DNA of 64,000 nt from Gamarada debralockiae (Eukaryota > Ascomycota > Leotiomycetes > Helotiales > Hyphodiscaceae): positions 1-64,000 of the forward strand of contig NXFV01001417.1 in the NCBI GenBank assembly GCA_002803225.1, read 5' to 3'. Position 1 is the first letter of the stretch; every line of letters starts with the position of its first letter. The translations under genes and the position numbers were made by a program. Below the pieces are notes generated by a model. The model searched no databases. It saw only the letters and a list, made by a program, of their open reading frames with translations, and was not told the origin of the DNA. Shown here piece by piece: positions 34,888 through 47,813 of the stretch.

Positions 34888-36942
34888 TGCTGCGACGCGC
34901 AGATTCTGCGGAAGATGAGAAGATTCTATGAATTGCTCCACGTTGAAGGGAGGATGGCGATGCGGCTCGTTGATCGTCCCTCAATCAATGCTCCCGCACG
35001 ATCGCGTAGACATCAAAAACGGAGCCTGCTTCTGTGAAAGAAAACGCACTATTTTTACAGAACACGGCGACTATAATTCCAATGCGGGATGAAAGGATTG
35101 ACGACGGCGGTCGAAGTTGTGCTGCTTGCTGATCGGATACAGCTTGGTAGGCGGTGATGGCTGATGAGACGGTGAATGAAGGAAGAGAGTGATGCTCTGC
35201 TGTGGTATGCGACCGAGGTCTTCTAGGCGGTTGGCGATGCGCTGAAACACAAACAATGGTGCTACGGACCGGGGATACCGCGTAAAGTTGACTGGCGGGA
35301 GCGGGTACGTGATATACTCGACAAGCTCTGCCGTGCGCGGTACCTGATGGGACTTTTTTTCTGTGTGATGTCGACTGATAGACTGATAGAGGATTCTGAT
35401 GCTAAATATAGAGAGAGCTGCTGGGTGGGAAGGGTGGATGGTGTGGGTGGAAGATTCGATTCGAAGGGGCTTTGGGTAAGTAAAACTTGGGAACCGGGAG
35501 TTTACTATGGTCACCGTAGTGGGCGATCTCCTCTCTGGCCTTTAAGGCGACATGGAAGTAGACCAGGGTGTCCAGGGCAATTTGCGACTAGAATCACTTC
35601 CAGCCACTCAAAGAACTACTAGCCTTCGCTTATTTCCCATGCCTGCTCTCCTTTTGCTACTGGAGTTTCTAAGCGCCGGACACCGTGGTGGAAATGTTGT
35701 GGTTGGTTCAACAAGCCCTACACGACCTGCTGGCTCCCTCTACCCATGCACCTACCAGGATCCTTGCTTATGTTACAAGTAAGCTCTCCGCTAGTGAAGA
35801 AAATGATCCCAAAATAGACCAGATCAGGGTCATTTGGGTGCCATCCAGAAGACAGCAAATTGCTCTGTTTCGGGTCATATTACTGGTGCACAAGGCTGAG
35901 GCTTGCTCGTTTTGGGCCAAATCATGTGTATCTGCCTCAATATCAAGGTCTCAAGACTGAAGGAATCGGGGTTCTGTCTCGATTTCGAATACGACTCCCT
36001 GGTCAATATCCTGGCTTTTCATCTGGGTGTTGTCCTCAGTTGAGTTTCTATGCAGCTGCATTTTAAGACGAATTTCTATTCCTGCTAACACACTGTTTGA
36101 GTTGACTTCTCTGCAAGGTACTCGGGCTGAGATAGACGAACCGGCATCGAAAAGCACGAATCCCAGAGATCTGGATAGGATTTGATATCATCATTATTAT
36201 TATCATTATCATCAATTTCGAGCATCAAAGTTGCCAAAACTAAGGCTTATTTTCCTTCCTCTAATTCTAGCCAGGCTGAATTTCTACGCGCCCTGCACCA
36301 TATGAAACCTTATTGTTGCACAATTTCTTGTGCCATGGAAGCTTTGTAGAATTTGGAAGGTGTTGAGTGGGTGCATGAGCTGAAGAAACGTTGTACATCG
36401 ATTGTACGTACGATGGAGTTGCAGGGGTAAGGCGAGACCGAGTGACGACCACATCTGCAACGGCATCGCGGGCCAGGGGAGAAAAACCCGGAAAGAATCT
36501 CCAGCTTGATGATCAGTTTGACGCTCCTCAAAATTTGTGGCATCTCACCACTTGCAGTTGCGGTGAGTCAACCAGAGAAGTCTGTAAGCAATAATTTCCT
36601 GCAAGGTACGAAGGACGTTCTCATCAAATCAAAGTCTTGATACTCGGACATTTGAATAAGGCTCTCACTTCAATCCACCAACTACCGTCTCCAACGCAAA
36701 ATGCTCCCAAAATCCTTCGCTAAAGCTCGACTTCTCATCACCACACAAACCACTGTAAGGTCATAACTGCCATTCCCTGCGCTCTCAATCAGCACCGTAT
36801 CCCTTCTCCGGACATTTGAATTCGGCATAATACTCATGCAAGACATCACGTCCTTCGCCTGGTTCGGTCGATCATCATTTCATCATCCGAACGAGCGTTG
36901 GATGAGGCTCCAGCCACCCGCATCTCACTACTGCACGATATT

Positions 36943-36962
36943 CTATAAATATCTATAAATAG
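36943..36962. promoter_or_regulatory. Tandem CTATAAATAT/CTATAAATAG, MEF2/RLM1-type site
   Basis: Two abutting 10-mers: CTATAAATAT (36943-36952) and CTATAAATAG (36953-36962). The second is a perfect CTA(A/T)4TAG, the binding consensus of MEF2/Rlm1 MADS factors. It could equally act as a TATA box. It lies about 2 kb before the RlmA start codon. Confidence 0.3.
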
Positions 36963-38287
36963 ACCGGCCCCCTGTCCATGTCTTGTGGCCTTCCCGTGTC
37001 GACTTCAACCCCTCCAGAGTCAACACCCCGCAAGAAGACAACCGCATGCACAGCGGAGGAACAGCACGAAAAGGACCCATCAGAGAGTTGAGACATACAC
37101 ACCCCCAATTCCCCCGTTTTCTACGTTTCTGAGGGCTGAAGGAATGAGATTCTCGCAGGTACGAGTATCAATAGTTCCAAGCTCCAGCCTTTCCGAAACT
37201 CAATCAAACAAGGCTGAGCCTCATAAGAAACGTACTCGTAGAACAATCCCAATCACAAAGCTTCCATTATCTTCGGTCAATTGCGTCTCGTACAGGGTAC
37301 CATACTTTCCTACCGATTAGTTTCCACAGCCTTGCGCAAGCGCGCCCAGCCGAGGTTTCGGTGTGGCGCTGCGCCTCACCAATGGCATTGGCTAAAACCT
37401 TATGTCCACCCCTGAACCTCGAGGATGTCGAACGGCCTCGGAGTATATCCATTTAGCTACGGACGTACATGGACCATCTTCTGTTGACTTTTGACTTTTC
37501 CTAATCAAGTGACAGATCTCCGGGCGCGTAAACCCCACCTCTTGTGCCTTGGTTTTGCCCTTCTTTCATTCGATTTGCTTTCAAGATCCAAACGTTTGGT
37601 TCTGAGTATGCATGTTTCTATTTGTATCCTTCCTCAGGTGTTCTCGATTTTTTTTCCCACCACGTTCTCCTCTTCATCATCTTACCGTGATCTCTTCCCG
37701 GCGGCACGGATATGCAAAGTCGTCAGATCTGCAAAGAAATATTTGAGTTCTACCCATCACCTATTTTGCTTCCCGCCTTCTCGGGACCAGGGAAGTAGAG
37801 TGAAAGTCCCCCTCGATGAGTCTGTTTGGTCCCACAGAATGCAAGTATCTATTCGGGGTCCCGCTCTCACCTCATCTCTTCTCATGACCTCTCTCTATAT
37901 TCATATGTGCCATCCAACTGCGTCGAATATTCAAGTGCAGTGTGGTTTCCTTCCCGTGATTCCATTCGGTGACCTAGGTCAAGTGGCCAACTCTGAAATA
38001 GAACTTCCAAATTCAAATCAGCGCACGATTAGGTTCCAACACAACCTCCGAATGAGTTGGTAATCAAAGACGGAAATCAGTGCACCTCCATGCACTCCTA
38101 CGTTCCTGCATCACAACCCCTCTCCCGCCTTGGCCCCACGTGCTGTGTTCACAATTCCAGTAGGTTGGAACGCAAGAATAGATCCCGATACCAAGACAAA
38201 ATGGGAAACACATGTATTCGCATTCGAATTTGCCACATCCTCCCACACCTCCGGCGCGTCTGCGGCAAAGTTAAGGCGAGGCACGTC

Positions 38288-39471
38288 GAAACAAGCGACG
38301 TGCATACTTCGGTATCCAATGCCGGCGCTCGTTTAAGTACGGCAGAATATATCTGTAACGAACTCATGCATCTGCACCCACACTATCACTTCTGTACTGT
38401 GCCTCTGCGGCAGCGACTGCGGCAAACCCCAGAGACTGGGGCCCAGTGGCTGGACAGATCCAAAACGAGCGACGTGCAGAATCTACTCAAAATTTAGATT
38501 CCCGGAAGCTTGACTTCCCGCTTCCTTAATCTGTTGTGTAACGATGGCCGCTTGGACGGTCGGCTGTGGATGCAGAATAGTTCTTCCGCCCATATCTTCA
38601 TAATGTTTCGGTGCGTGTTGGTGGCAAAGACGATGACAAAGCGACCATATGTTTGTTTCGATCTCGAAACAAGCGACGTGCATGATCTATTCTGCAGCAA
38701 GAAGCATTTGGGGAAGTGCCACTGTTGCATGATCGTAGGGCTGTGATCTAGATACCAACGTCGCTGACTGTTGAAATACAAGGAGGAGGGATATAACCCG
38801 CTCCCTGCTGTCTTCTGTGTCGTGCAACTCAGGTTGCATGATGGGTAGGCTGTAGTCACGAGAATACCCCCTTCTTGCCAGGAAGGTAGGGTTTCCATCA
38901 CACTTGCAGTAGGCAGCAGCAGTGATCCAAAACATGCGCTCTGCATGATCTAGACCTGAAAAGACTTCAAGTATGCCTCCCGGAAACTTTGTTTTCTGCT
39001 ACCACTCTCGCGGGCCACATGATGTGTTACCTAAAGACTCAAGAATGCCACCCTGCCTAGAAGAGGCCAACTACAATCACCATCCCACCCATGCATACTG
39101 CACAGCAGTGGCTGGGGCAAGCTTCTCCGCCACATCTTCAATGTTGGAAACAAGTGACGTTCATGATTTAGGTTTGAGATCTCTGGGAAGCTGACTGCAT
39201 TTTCCCCGTCGCAGTTGCTGTTATGCAACCCCCCAAATCCGATTCGGATCAAGCAGGTCGCATATTCGGTCGCTTGTGAGCTCCCAAGAACCCAACCATC
39301 ATCCCCTCCACGACTCCCTTCTCATCTACAACATATCCTGTACGACTGCGGCAATGACTTCTCACCTCACCCGTCCACTTCAACTTAAAACAAGCGACCT
39401 ACATAGGGACAGAGGGGGTGTGGCGCAGATGTAACGGAACGAAAGCAGAACGAAAGCGAGGTACATGATCT
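38288..39471 (+). repeat. Degenerate dispersed/tandem repeat, about 7 units
   Basis: A core close to gaaacaagcgacgtgcatgat recurs on the plus strand at 38288, 38462, 38666, about 38929, 39147, 39386 and 39452. Spacings are about 174, 204, 262, 219, 239 and 66 bp. Between cores, weaker shared text occurs before each one: ctgcggca or gcagcag, and a cca(c/t)atc(c/t)tc stretch. After several cores gatcta or gattta is followed by ccgggaag or tgggaagc. The array looks like an old tandem duplication of a roughly 200-bp unit rather than a transposon. It is not AT-rich. Confidence 0.65.
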
Positions 39472-40530
39472 GTTTGCAATATGAGATGTCGGGCCGATAT
39501 CGAGACTTGAAAGACTGATGCACTTCGTCATGGCTCATCACATCACCCACGTCTTCCTAATCACAATCCCTGAGTTAGAATCCATTCCACTCGGGACTCG
39601 ACTGATGAGCTGAGGTGAACTGATGACACTGACATCCGCTGTGACTCAGTGCTAAAGATGGATATAGAAAGTGGCAGAGCAGAGACTTGCAGGAGCGGAA
39701 ATTTTGAAACAATTCTGGATGAACGATTGACAGGTGATCAACTGGGGTGTTGTGGTGGGGGTTGGGCTAAGCCCTCGCGACCAGCTTTTCCTGGCCTTTG
39801 AACTGTATCGAGTGACTAGGACTTAGGGGAATCTGAAAGTTCCACTTGGTGTCTAAAATTTGGGAGCTGACTTGTTCACTTCGTGTTACCGACTGAAGAC
39901 CGCGTTCATAACCCAAGGATTCAGTATCATTTTACATGCTTTCATTCTCAATCATTGATCTGTGGTGAACCATTGGCTGATAGCTATCGGCGCTCCACTT
40001 TCCATACCACCGCAACTGTCCACAAGCCAGTCGATCAAATGTCACGAACGATCCACTATCATACAGTGACGGATCACGAATCACAGAATCGAATCGCTCA
40101 ATCAGGATGAACGATTCAACTCAGCGTCCTATCCGTCCTATCATACATGTGTATCCCCAATTCCAACACCATCCATTCCCTATTTCCATTTCCCAGTTTC
40201 CATGGTGCTTTCGGGCGAGGAGGTTGGTAGGTAGGTGAGCGATTACGAGAACAATGGCGCAGTAATAGCACCAAAGCCTCCATGATTAGGCGCACTATCT
40301 TCCGGCTTCATCGTGCCGTTCAGCATAGGACAAAGCCTGCAAGTTTCATAGGTTAGCATAAGCAAATTTCAGTCGTTGGATTGAAATGAGACTCTGGATA
40401 TCCAGCGGGGAAAACCACTTGCTCAAACATCAGGAAAAATCCAGAATTTGAGGCCAAGAAGTCTGTTGGTAGTAGATGAGGGGAGTGAGGACTCTCGCTT
40501 GAGCAGAGCTACTGAGCCTCAAACAGAAGT

Positions 40531-43500
40531 TCAAAGGAGTCGAGAAGTTATTTCACAGTTGGGGCAGTACTTTTTGTTGGTCTTGATATGTCCAACCTGT
40601 CCACAGTTCGCGCATTTCCGGGCAGTACCAGTCGGCTTTTCGATGGTCGGGGCGGGTGTTGCTGAGGGCGAGCCTGCGTGCTCGGGTTCGACGGTGGATT
40701 GGCGGCCCTTCTGCTTCTCGCGAGCTTGACGGCGTTCCTTGTTGCGTTGAAGACGAGCAAGCTCCGTCTTGACACTGTATATTGTTAGTATGAGCGATTG
40801 AGAAAAGAATGGAGTTTGCGTACCGTGCGGCTTCTTGCTTGTCTCTGTCTGCATTGCCCGTAGGCATTGCTTCGTACACACTAGTAATGGTGTTAGTAAT
40901 GGTTGTATGAAATATGAAGAGATATTCTTACTCCATATTCTCAGTATCAAGAGCAGCTCGACGCTTCTGATATTCGCGCCAGACTCGCGGGTCCTTAACA
41001 ATCTCAGTGACTTCGTCAAATCCATTGAACTTGTTCTTGACTTGGCGAGTGATACGCATAGCTCTACCTGCTCGACTACCAGCAGAGAACTGGCTGGCAG
41101 AATCATCGAAGTTCGCTGCAGGGAAAGAACGACTCTGCTCTATACCACGTTTCTCATCTTCGTCCTCTTGCTCAAGCTCCATATCGTTCTCGGCATGCTC
41201 CGTGGTGTCCGAAAGATTCGCCTTTTGCTTCTCCCAGATATCACGGATTGCGTCATTATAGAGACCCTGTTGCTTTCGGACATTGTAGTTGTGGCCACCG
41301 TTTGCCTTCCTCATCGCCTCCATAGCAGCATCAGAAGTAGCCAATGGACCTTGGAGAGCACCGATGTAACCACCCTTCATAGAAGTCTTGATGAAGCTGA
41401 AAGCCAAGCCATGGCCGGATGGGTCTCCTTCGCCATGCAGTTGAAGCATAGCCTTATCAGCCGAAGCTTCAAGGAATGCTTTGCTGGTCTTCCAGGGAGC
41501 CAACTCCTGTTCGAGATTTTTTTCTTTGGCATCATCAGCAACATCATCATCTTCATCATCTTGAGCAGCATAACCAGCATCCTCGAGATGTCGAGCACCG
41601 ACTTGCATAGCATCAATCACACAGACCTCTTCCGGCTTGACCATTGCGCGAATGGTAGATTCCTCGGGAGGATTCTCACCAGGTTTCATCTTCCAGACTT
41701 TCTCCGTCTTATCATAATGTATGAACTCCTTGAGCTTTTGCCTATTCTGCATATCGCTTGAATCCGTGATATGAGCGGTGATCTCTCCAATCTTCAAATG
41801 GTTTTGAGGGCTATGGCGGATCTTTCGGTAGGCGATCATTTTCATGCGATTTTTTGCAGCGTTTGTGACTTTTCGAGAGTGTGGGCCAGGAATCTCCATA
41901 GAAGGGAACTGCTGACCGACAGCAAAGAGATGATCGATGTTGCGGATGTGCCAGGTTGTTCCACCAACGCCAGTGCTGCTTCTAATGACCAGGAAATCGG
42001 TATTCTTCGGTTCGTGCTTGAAAATGGGTGCTCTATACATCGCATTGTGGATTGTTCGGACCGTCTCTCCTGGATCAACCATTCCGAAATTAGAGAACGG
42101 GGACCTATCTTCAGGAAGAAGAACTGTCACATCACCGACTTTATCCTCGGGCTGTGGTCGCTCCAGGTCGTCGTGGTCTTTGCGCCGGTAATAGTTGATA
42201 ATACGACTGCCCATTCCAAAGTTCGAGAGAACGGTAGGATGCTCTTCGGAATATTCGAGGAGTGCAGCAGAGGAATAGTGGTCCATAAGAGACAAGTCTC
42301 TTGACTCTTTGAACACATCCTGTGTGGACAAGCTTTTAAAGGTCTTTCTCTTTCGCAATAACGGTCTGGAGAAAGTGATGTTTTGGCCCATGAATCGGTT
42401 GAACTTCAGGGAAGGTCGGTGGAAGGAGCGAGCCTCTTTGGTATACAGCTTGACTCGGTAATAAGGCCATTGGAGTTTGAGCGCTGGCATACTGTGTTCG
42501 ACTGACAGATTTCCGATTGTCGCACGAACCTTACTCTGGTGATTCTCTTTCAAAGCATCATAGGCTTCATCATTGGAGATGTTGAAGCGTTTGTTGAGAC
42601 GCGATGAGAGACCCCCCTTTCCTGTACGCTTGAAGCTTTTATCAAGGCCAAGGCGTCGACGCTTTGCAGCAGGGTCGAACTCTCGGACGTCTACGAGAAG
42701 ATAGGGATCGTTAAGGTCAAGTACGACACGTTTCGCGATTCGTTGCGTAGCTTGTTCGAAATCATCGAAAGAGGGGACTGCGAAGCGAGGAATGCTCATT
42801 AAGTCGGTCTCCCTATAATCAACCTTTCTTCGCTTCGAGGAATGTCCCAGGATCTCCTTCTCCCACTCGTCCATAGGCTCCTCCTCCAAATCATCCGGGA
42901 CGACATCCTCTCGGGGAGGTGGGTTGATCTTTGCTTCCCAATCCTCACAAATAATCTCAAGGTCCGCAAAGGTAAATCCTCCAATGGGCTCTAATTGCGA
43001 AGGCGGCGTGTAATCGAAGTCCTCCTCATCGCTCTGGTCATTGTCGGACTCTTCGATAATAGCTACCAAGCCCTTTGACTCTGCCTCCAACACGCGCTTT
43101 CGCTTTTCAGTGTATGCAGGTCCAGCGGAGCGGAAGGATTTCTCCTGATCTTGAGCAAGGTCCAAGCTGACTTTTGTTGGGTTGAGAGGCTTTGGTATCT
43201 TGACGGGTACTTTTGGGATATAGTGCGCTTTCTTCGGAGGGAGGAGGTCGTTCCAGTTCAAGATAACACCGCGTTCAAAACCTGGCCAAGACTGCTTGAG
43301 AAGGTCTTCTGTCGACTCTGCGGGAGCAGGGATGTCGGGATCTTGGTTCGCAGTGCCATAATGTTCGGGGAAGTTGATCTCGCGCAAGTCGGCTTCAGTT
43401 TCATCTCGCGAAGGTAGAGTCAAGCTATGGTGCGTTTGTTGGAATGGGTCGTGATCATCTTCGCCAAAGGGTGAAGAACCTCTACCCTCTCCAAACAAGT

Positions 43501-43786
43501 CATCGGTATCGTTGCTTGTTCCAGCGTCGTCTGTCAAGCCTGGCACATCTCCATGACCATGTGTAGCCTCTTCTTCGTCTGGCAGATCATCATCACTGAT
43601 GTCCTCGTAGTCTTCCGCATCATCGGCCTTCTCTCCTACTTCTAGAGGGCGTTCGAAATCGATATTGATGCCCGTCGTATTGTCTGCGGCGAGGAGATCC
43701 TTGATCGCCTGGGCATCGTCGTCTTCCTGACGATCCCAGTTCACATCGTCGAAAGACACGGTACCAGAGGCTGTGGTAGCTGCCAT
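40531..43786 (-). CDS. TFIID subunit 1 (TAF1)
   Basis: Largest TFIID subunit, scaffold of the general transcription factor. Three exons: 43786-40932, 40880-40824 and 40774-40531, giving 1,051 aa. The acidic N-terminus (TVSFDDVNWDRQEDDDAQAI) fits a TBP-interacting region. The central part carries the conserved TAF1 (DUF3591) domain: GQNITFSRPLLRKRKTF, DLSLMDHYSSAALLEYSEEH, LSNFGMGSRIINYYRR, GMVDPGETVRTIHNAMYRAP, then SFIKTSMKGGYIGALQGPLA and GHNYNVRKQQGLYNDAIRDI. A C-terminal zinc knuckle follows a coiled basic segment: KCANCGQVGHIKTNKKYCPN. Fungal TAF1 lacks the animal bromodomains, as here. The two small 3' introns are needed to reach the knuckle. The ATG at 43786 gives the usual N-terminus. 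Confidence 0.94.
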
Positions 43787-44456
43787 CTTTGCAGTGCTAC
43801 TCCCCGATGTAGCTCATTCCCTCGAATCGCGCTTGATCATCGACAAGTCGGATTGTATTGTTATGGTATCCGTGAGATGTTGGAAATCGCAAATCGTAGT
43901 CCTGTTATTCGAGAAGATGGTCAGGTTGGAGAGGAGATGTTGAAAGGGAGGGGGGCACGCTTTTATGTTGATAACGTTCGAAGGTGACGAGGTTCAGGAA
44001 TGCGGAAGGTGAATGGCACTAAGGCCGAATTCGGCATACAAGGCTGAGTCACGTGCTGGTTTCTCACAACAAGGCCTTTCCCAAGTTTGTGCTGTGATAT
44101 CACCTCTTTCCGAATGAGCTCGATTGTTTTAAATGAAGATTTTCAAAGATCCTGATTTTGCATTCCAATTACAAGAGCAAGCATAGTTATATGTGGTAGG
44201 TGTAACATCGGCAAGATTTTACTGTACGGCCCACAGAATTGCTTTCTTGCCCGCGGCGACGACGAGTACTTTACATGAGGTATAAATTTGTATTCACAGT
44301 CATCAAGGGGCTCATGATCTTTGAGAAGCTGAGGACTCAAGTCTTTCAATCACTGAACAACTATCCAAGAATATCAATCCCAAGTGGCCTTCTGCAACCT
44401 TTCCCCTAGATCCCTCCACTTCCGCAACACGTTTGGAGCAGCCTCAGCATCAAGCC
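43787..44456. promoter_or_regulatory. Divergent TAF1 / D-serine dehydratase promoter
   Basis: A 670-bp head-to-head intergenic region. A CACGTG at 44050-44055 within gagtcacgtgct is the only recognisable site, compatible with Cbf1/bHLH binding. Confidence 0.45.
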
Positions 44457-46106
44457 ATGCCAACCACTTCATTGTATCCTCTCTCTAGTAAAGAGGAGTT
44501 AACGAAGCAGTATGTCGGCAAGTCACTGAAAAATATTCCAACGCCTGCGGCTGTACTTGATTTGAGCAAGTTGAAGAACAATTGCAGTCGAATGTTGGAA
44601 GCATGTGATCAGCTAGGGTTTGGATGGAGAGCGCATATCAAAACACACAAGGTACGGCGCATTTCATGTTGAATAGCTTTAAATTATGAGATATCAAACC
44701 TCGAAGTGCAGCTTCGTTCCTGTAAATTGATGGCCTATTATGAATTTCTTATCCTCGAGACAAAATCGCTGCTAATCATCCCTCACAGACAACAGAGCTC
44801 ACACGCCTCCAAGTCGGCATCAGTGGACCAGTCAACCTCATCGTATCAACCCTTATCGAAGCAGAAAACATTCTTCCTCTCCTGCTAGAGTATAAAGACC
44901 ATGGCCGTCCCGTCAACGTTCGTGACCTTCCCCACTCATCTGCCACCCACTAACACCTCCCAGCTCCTCTACTCCTTCCCAATCTCTCCCACCTCAGACT
45001 CCACAATCGCCCGCCTTTCCACCCTAGCCAAAGGACTCGGCCCACACGGCCTCTCCCTAGTGGTCGATCACCCCGCTCAACTCCCCGCCATCAAAGCAAT
45101 CCACTCCACCTCCTCCATCGCCCCATCCATCTTCATGAAAATAGATATGGGCGCCCACCGCGCAGGTGTCGAGCCCGGATCCCCAACCTGCAACGCCCTC
45201 ATCACATCCCTCCTCTCCCTCCATTCCTCCGGCGGGATCCACCTTTTAGGTCTCTATTCCCACGCAGGGCAGTCCTACTCCTCCACCTCCCGCGCCAGCG
45301 CTCTCGATTTCCTCCGCCAAGAATTCGAAGCCCTGCTCGCAACAGCTACGTCAATCCATTCCCATCCCGATTCTGAAACCATCTCCCCAGAACTCCCTCT
45401 CGTGTTATCAGTTGGCGCAACGCCTACGACAACCAGTATTCGGAATTTGTTGATTGATAGCAAAGACACTCCTTCCGAAGAAGCTCGTGAAATTGCTGCG
45501 CTCCGAGCAACTATTACGACGATTCGGGATTTAGAATGTAAATTGGAAATTCACGCTGGTGTCTACCCAACACTCGATATCCAACAGCTAGCCACACATG
45601 CCTTACCTACGGAAGGTCCGCACGCTATGTTGACATGGGATGATTTGGCTTTCACAGTTTTGGCGGAGGTAGCGAGTTTCTATCCCGGCAGAGGACCGAA
45701 TGGGAGTCCCGAGGTCCTCATCGGCGCTGGTTCTATCGCTTTAGGTCGGGAGCCGTGTAAAGCGTATGAAGGGTGGGGGATCGTGAGTCCGTGGAATCGG
45801 CCTGGCGAGGGCTTGCCTACAAGTTCGCCCGAAAGTTACACAGGATGGGTTGTGAAGAGGGTGTCGCAGGAGCATGGGGTTTTGGGGTGGATGGGAGAGT
45901 GGGATGCTACAGCGGAGGGGGAGGGAGTTGATGGGGTTAGTGATGGGAGTAGAGAGGGGATGAAAATAGGGGAGAGGATAAGGATTTGGCCTAATCATGC
46001 GTGTATCGCGGGGGTGGGCTTTGGGTGGTATTTTATTGTTGATGAGAGTAGAGACGGGAAGGCAGATCATATTATTGATGTTTGGCCAAGGTGGAGAGGT
46101 TGGTGA
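44457..46106 (+). CDS. D-serine dehydratase / D-threonine aldolase-type PLP enzyme
   Basis: PLP- and zinc-dependent fold-III enzyme acting on D-amino acids, probably D-serine to pyruvate and ammonia. Three exons: 44457-44651, 44789-44917 and 44964-46106, giving 488 aa. The N-terminus shows IPTPAAVLDLSKLKNNCSRM and the PLP lysine in WRAHIKTHK (Lys62). The barrel continues with LQVGISGPVNLIVSTLIEA, then LLYSFPISPTSDSTIARL and GLSLVVDHPAQLPAIKAI, IFMKIDMGAHRAGVE and LGLYSHAGQSY. The C-terminal domain holds the zinc ligands His453 and Cys455 in IWPNHACIAGVGFGWY, diagnostic of eukaryotic D-serine dehydratase. The second intron has an unusual GTTCGT donor and is only 46 nt; it is required because the frame changes exactly there. 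The upstream in-frame TTG is not used; translation starts at the ATG at 44457. Confidence 0.9.
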
Positions 46107-46354
46107 TGCAGAAGCGGTTTGAACGCTTCGAGCATGATTTATGACACTGATATTGATGGCACGTACAGAGAAATTCCATGATTTCGAGTTCATTTGAATG
46201 CGTTTTGTCTACTTGCACATAGGGTCTGGATTGGAAAAGGTATATCCAGCAACTCCATACGCCACCATCCATCCAACCCTATCTTTTCATTGTGTCTAAC
46301 TCAAAAAAGCTTTTCTGTCTTCCATTTTCTCATCTTTCATCCGCCTGTCATCAC

Positions 46355-47813
46355 TCATTTACATCTCTTCTCCACCACACTTGACCCAAACTCGTCATAC
46401 TCTTTCCTACTAACCCACATCTGATGAAACGTCCCCAAACTCCCCAAAATACTGCCTCCAATCCAGCTCCCAAATCGTCTCTCGGCGGTCAGACCCGCGG
46501 CCTGGATCTTAATCCTCGCCCCAGGATACATCGCCGTCAACTCATTATGCAACCGATCCGTAAAGCCACTAACCAACGTACTTCCTCCCGTAACCACAAT
46601 ATTCTGTAGCAAATGCGGCCGAATATCCATATCCACAGCGCTAATGGATGCTTTCACCATCTCAGGAATCGTCTGCGCCTTGGTTGGTGCTGCTTCACCT
46701 GGGACGGGGAGGGCGGAGGACGAATCCCACATCCCTTCAGCGACGTTGAAGCGCTCTACTCCCCACATTTGGTTCGCGCCATCGGGCATCTCGAAGACGC
46801 GACCGGGTTGTTGGCGGGCGTAGTCCATGTTCGTTGTTCCTGCTGCTGTGGTAGAGGTAAGACGACCGGGACCAGGCCAGACTTGCACGACGCTCTCCTT
46901 GAACTCTGTCAAGACGCGCTCTTCTTCTAATGCGCGGAAGGAATCAGTAGGCGTGGTATCGAACTTGCGGTAGGTAGCTTGAGCTGGAGCTCCTGCGTCG
47001 ACGGGGGTCTTGGATGCGATCATGAAGTGTGGTACGAGATCGACTTTGGGTTCGGTGGAGTTGAAGAGGGAGCGGAGTTGAGATGACAGCCAATTTCCTG
47101 CCAACGGTGACTTTTGGACTGATTTCTTTAGGATGAGGCCGTCGTGGACGCAGATCACGGATGTGGTGGAGGCACCGGCGTCGATTACGAGGGCAGTAGC
47201 ACGACCTGCTCCAAAAGCAGCCAGGACGCTGTTGCGTGCGAGCCAGAATGCTGGGCACCCCCAAGACTCCATCGCAACCTCAATGCTCCTCTCTCTTGAC
47301 TTAGGGCTATTCCACGCCGTCTCGGTCATAAGAAGCGGATGTTCCTCCAACGCCTTCTCGCCTTCCTCTACTCCATCAACCTCCATCTCCACATCCTTCA
47401 TATCATCATTCAACCCATTTGTTCGCGGGTCCGCTTGCTTGAAACTCGTCAATCGAGATGTGATCGCGTATTCCCAGAGCTTCGTAGCTGCGTCCCAGTC
47501 CTCGACTACGCCTTCTTTGGACATGGGGTTGTGGATTTGCAGGTTTGCGAGAGGGTTGTGGATTGTGTCGTCGCCGAAGACGTAGCCGCCTGAGGAGGGG
47601 ACGCCATAGTGGGAGTTTACGAAGGATTTGGGGGTGTCTTCTCCTGCAAAGCCGGCGCGTACGCTGGAGTATCCGGGGTCGAGGATAATGGCTGATACTT
47701 CATCTGTAGAGGGTGTTGATTAGAATGGATTTGAAGGTGCATTGGTTTGGGGCTTTACCTCCGCCGTATACGTCTGTGGGTTGCATGGACGACGTGATGG
47801 TTTGAGAAGCCAT
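46355..47813 (-). CDS. Actin-related protein 4 (Arp4)
   Basis: Nuclear actin-related protein shared by NuA4, SWR1 and INO80 chromatin complexes. Two exons: 47813-47759 and 47703-46355, giving 467 aa. The start ATG at 47813 is followed by MASQTITSSMQPTDVYGG; exon 2 opens with DEVSAIILDPGYSSVRAGFA and GEDTPKSFVNSHYG, the Arp4-type version of the actin phosphate-1 loop. Further actin-fold text is SWGCPAFWLARNSVLAAFGA, LVIDAGASTTSVICVHDG, LLQNIVVTGGSTLVSGFTDR and the very C-terminal YDEFGSSVVEKRC that marks Arp4. An acidic insert (DVEMEVDGVEEGE, about residues 109-121) is typical of fungal copies. It is convergent with the D-serine dehydratase gene (248 bp between stops) and divergent from the LRR kinase. 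Confidence 0.93.

Larger units (their letters stand above)
34888..40530. other. 5.6-kb gene-poor region
   Basis: The region between the RlmA start and the TAF1 end. Several frames of 60-190 codons occur but none shows family resemblance, splice-supported extension or convincing amino-acid composition. The first kilobase likely carries the RlmA promoter and 5' leader. The repeat array at 38288-39471 is the only clear structure. An unannotated long noncoding RNA cannot be excluded. Confidence 0.55.

Noticed and set aside
37491..38063. 190-codon plus-strand open frame
   Set aside because: Begins at a non-ATG codon, low-information Ser/Leu/Cys-rich text, no family. Chance in a gene-poor region.
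40835..41761. 308-codon plus-strand open frame
   Set aside because: Antisense to the TAF1 coding sequence, which is strongly supported. No domain in this frame; it is a shadow of biased codons.
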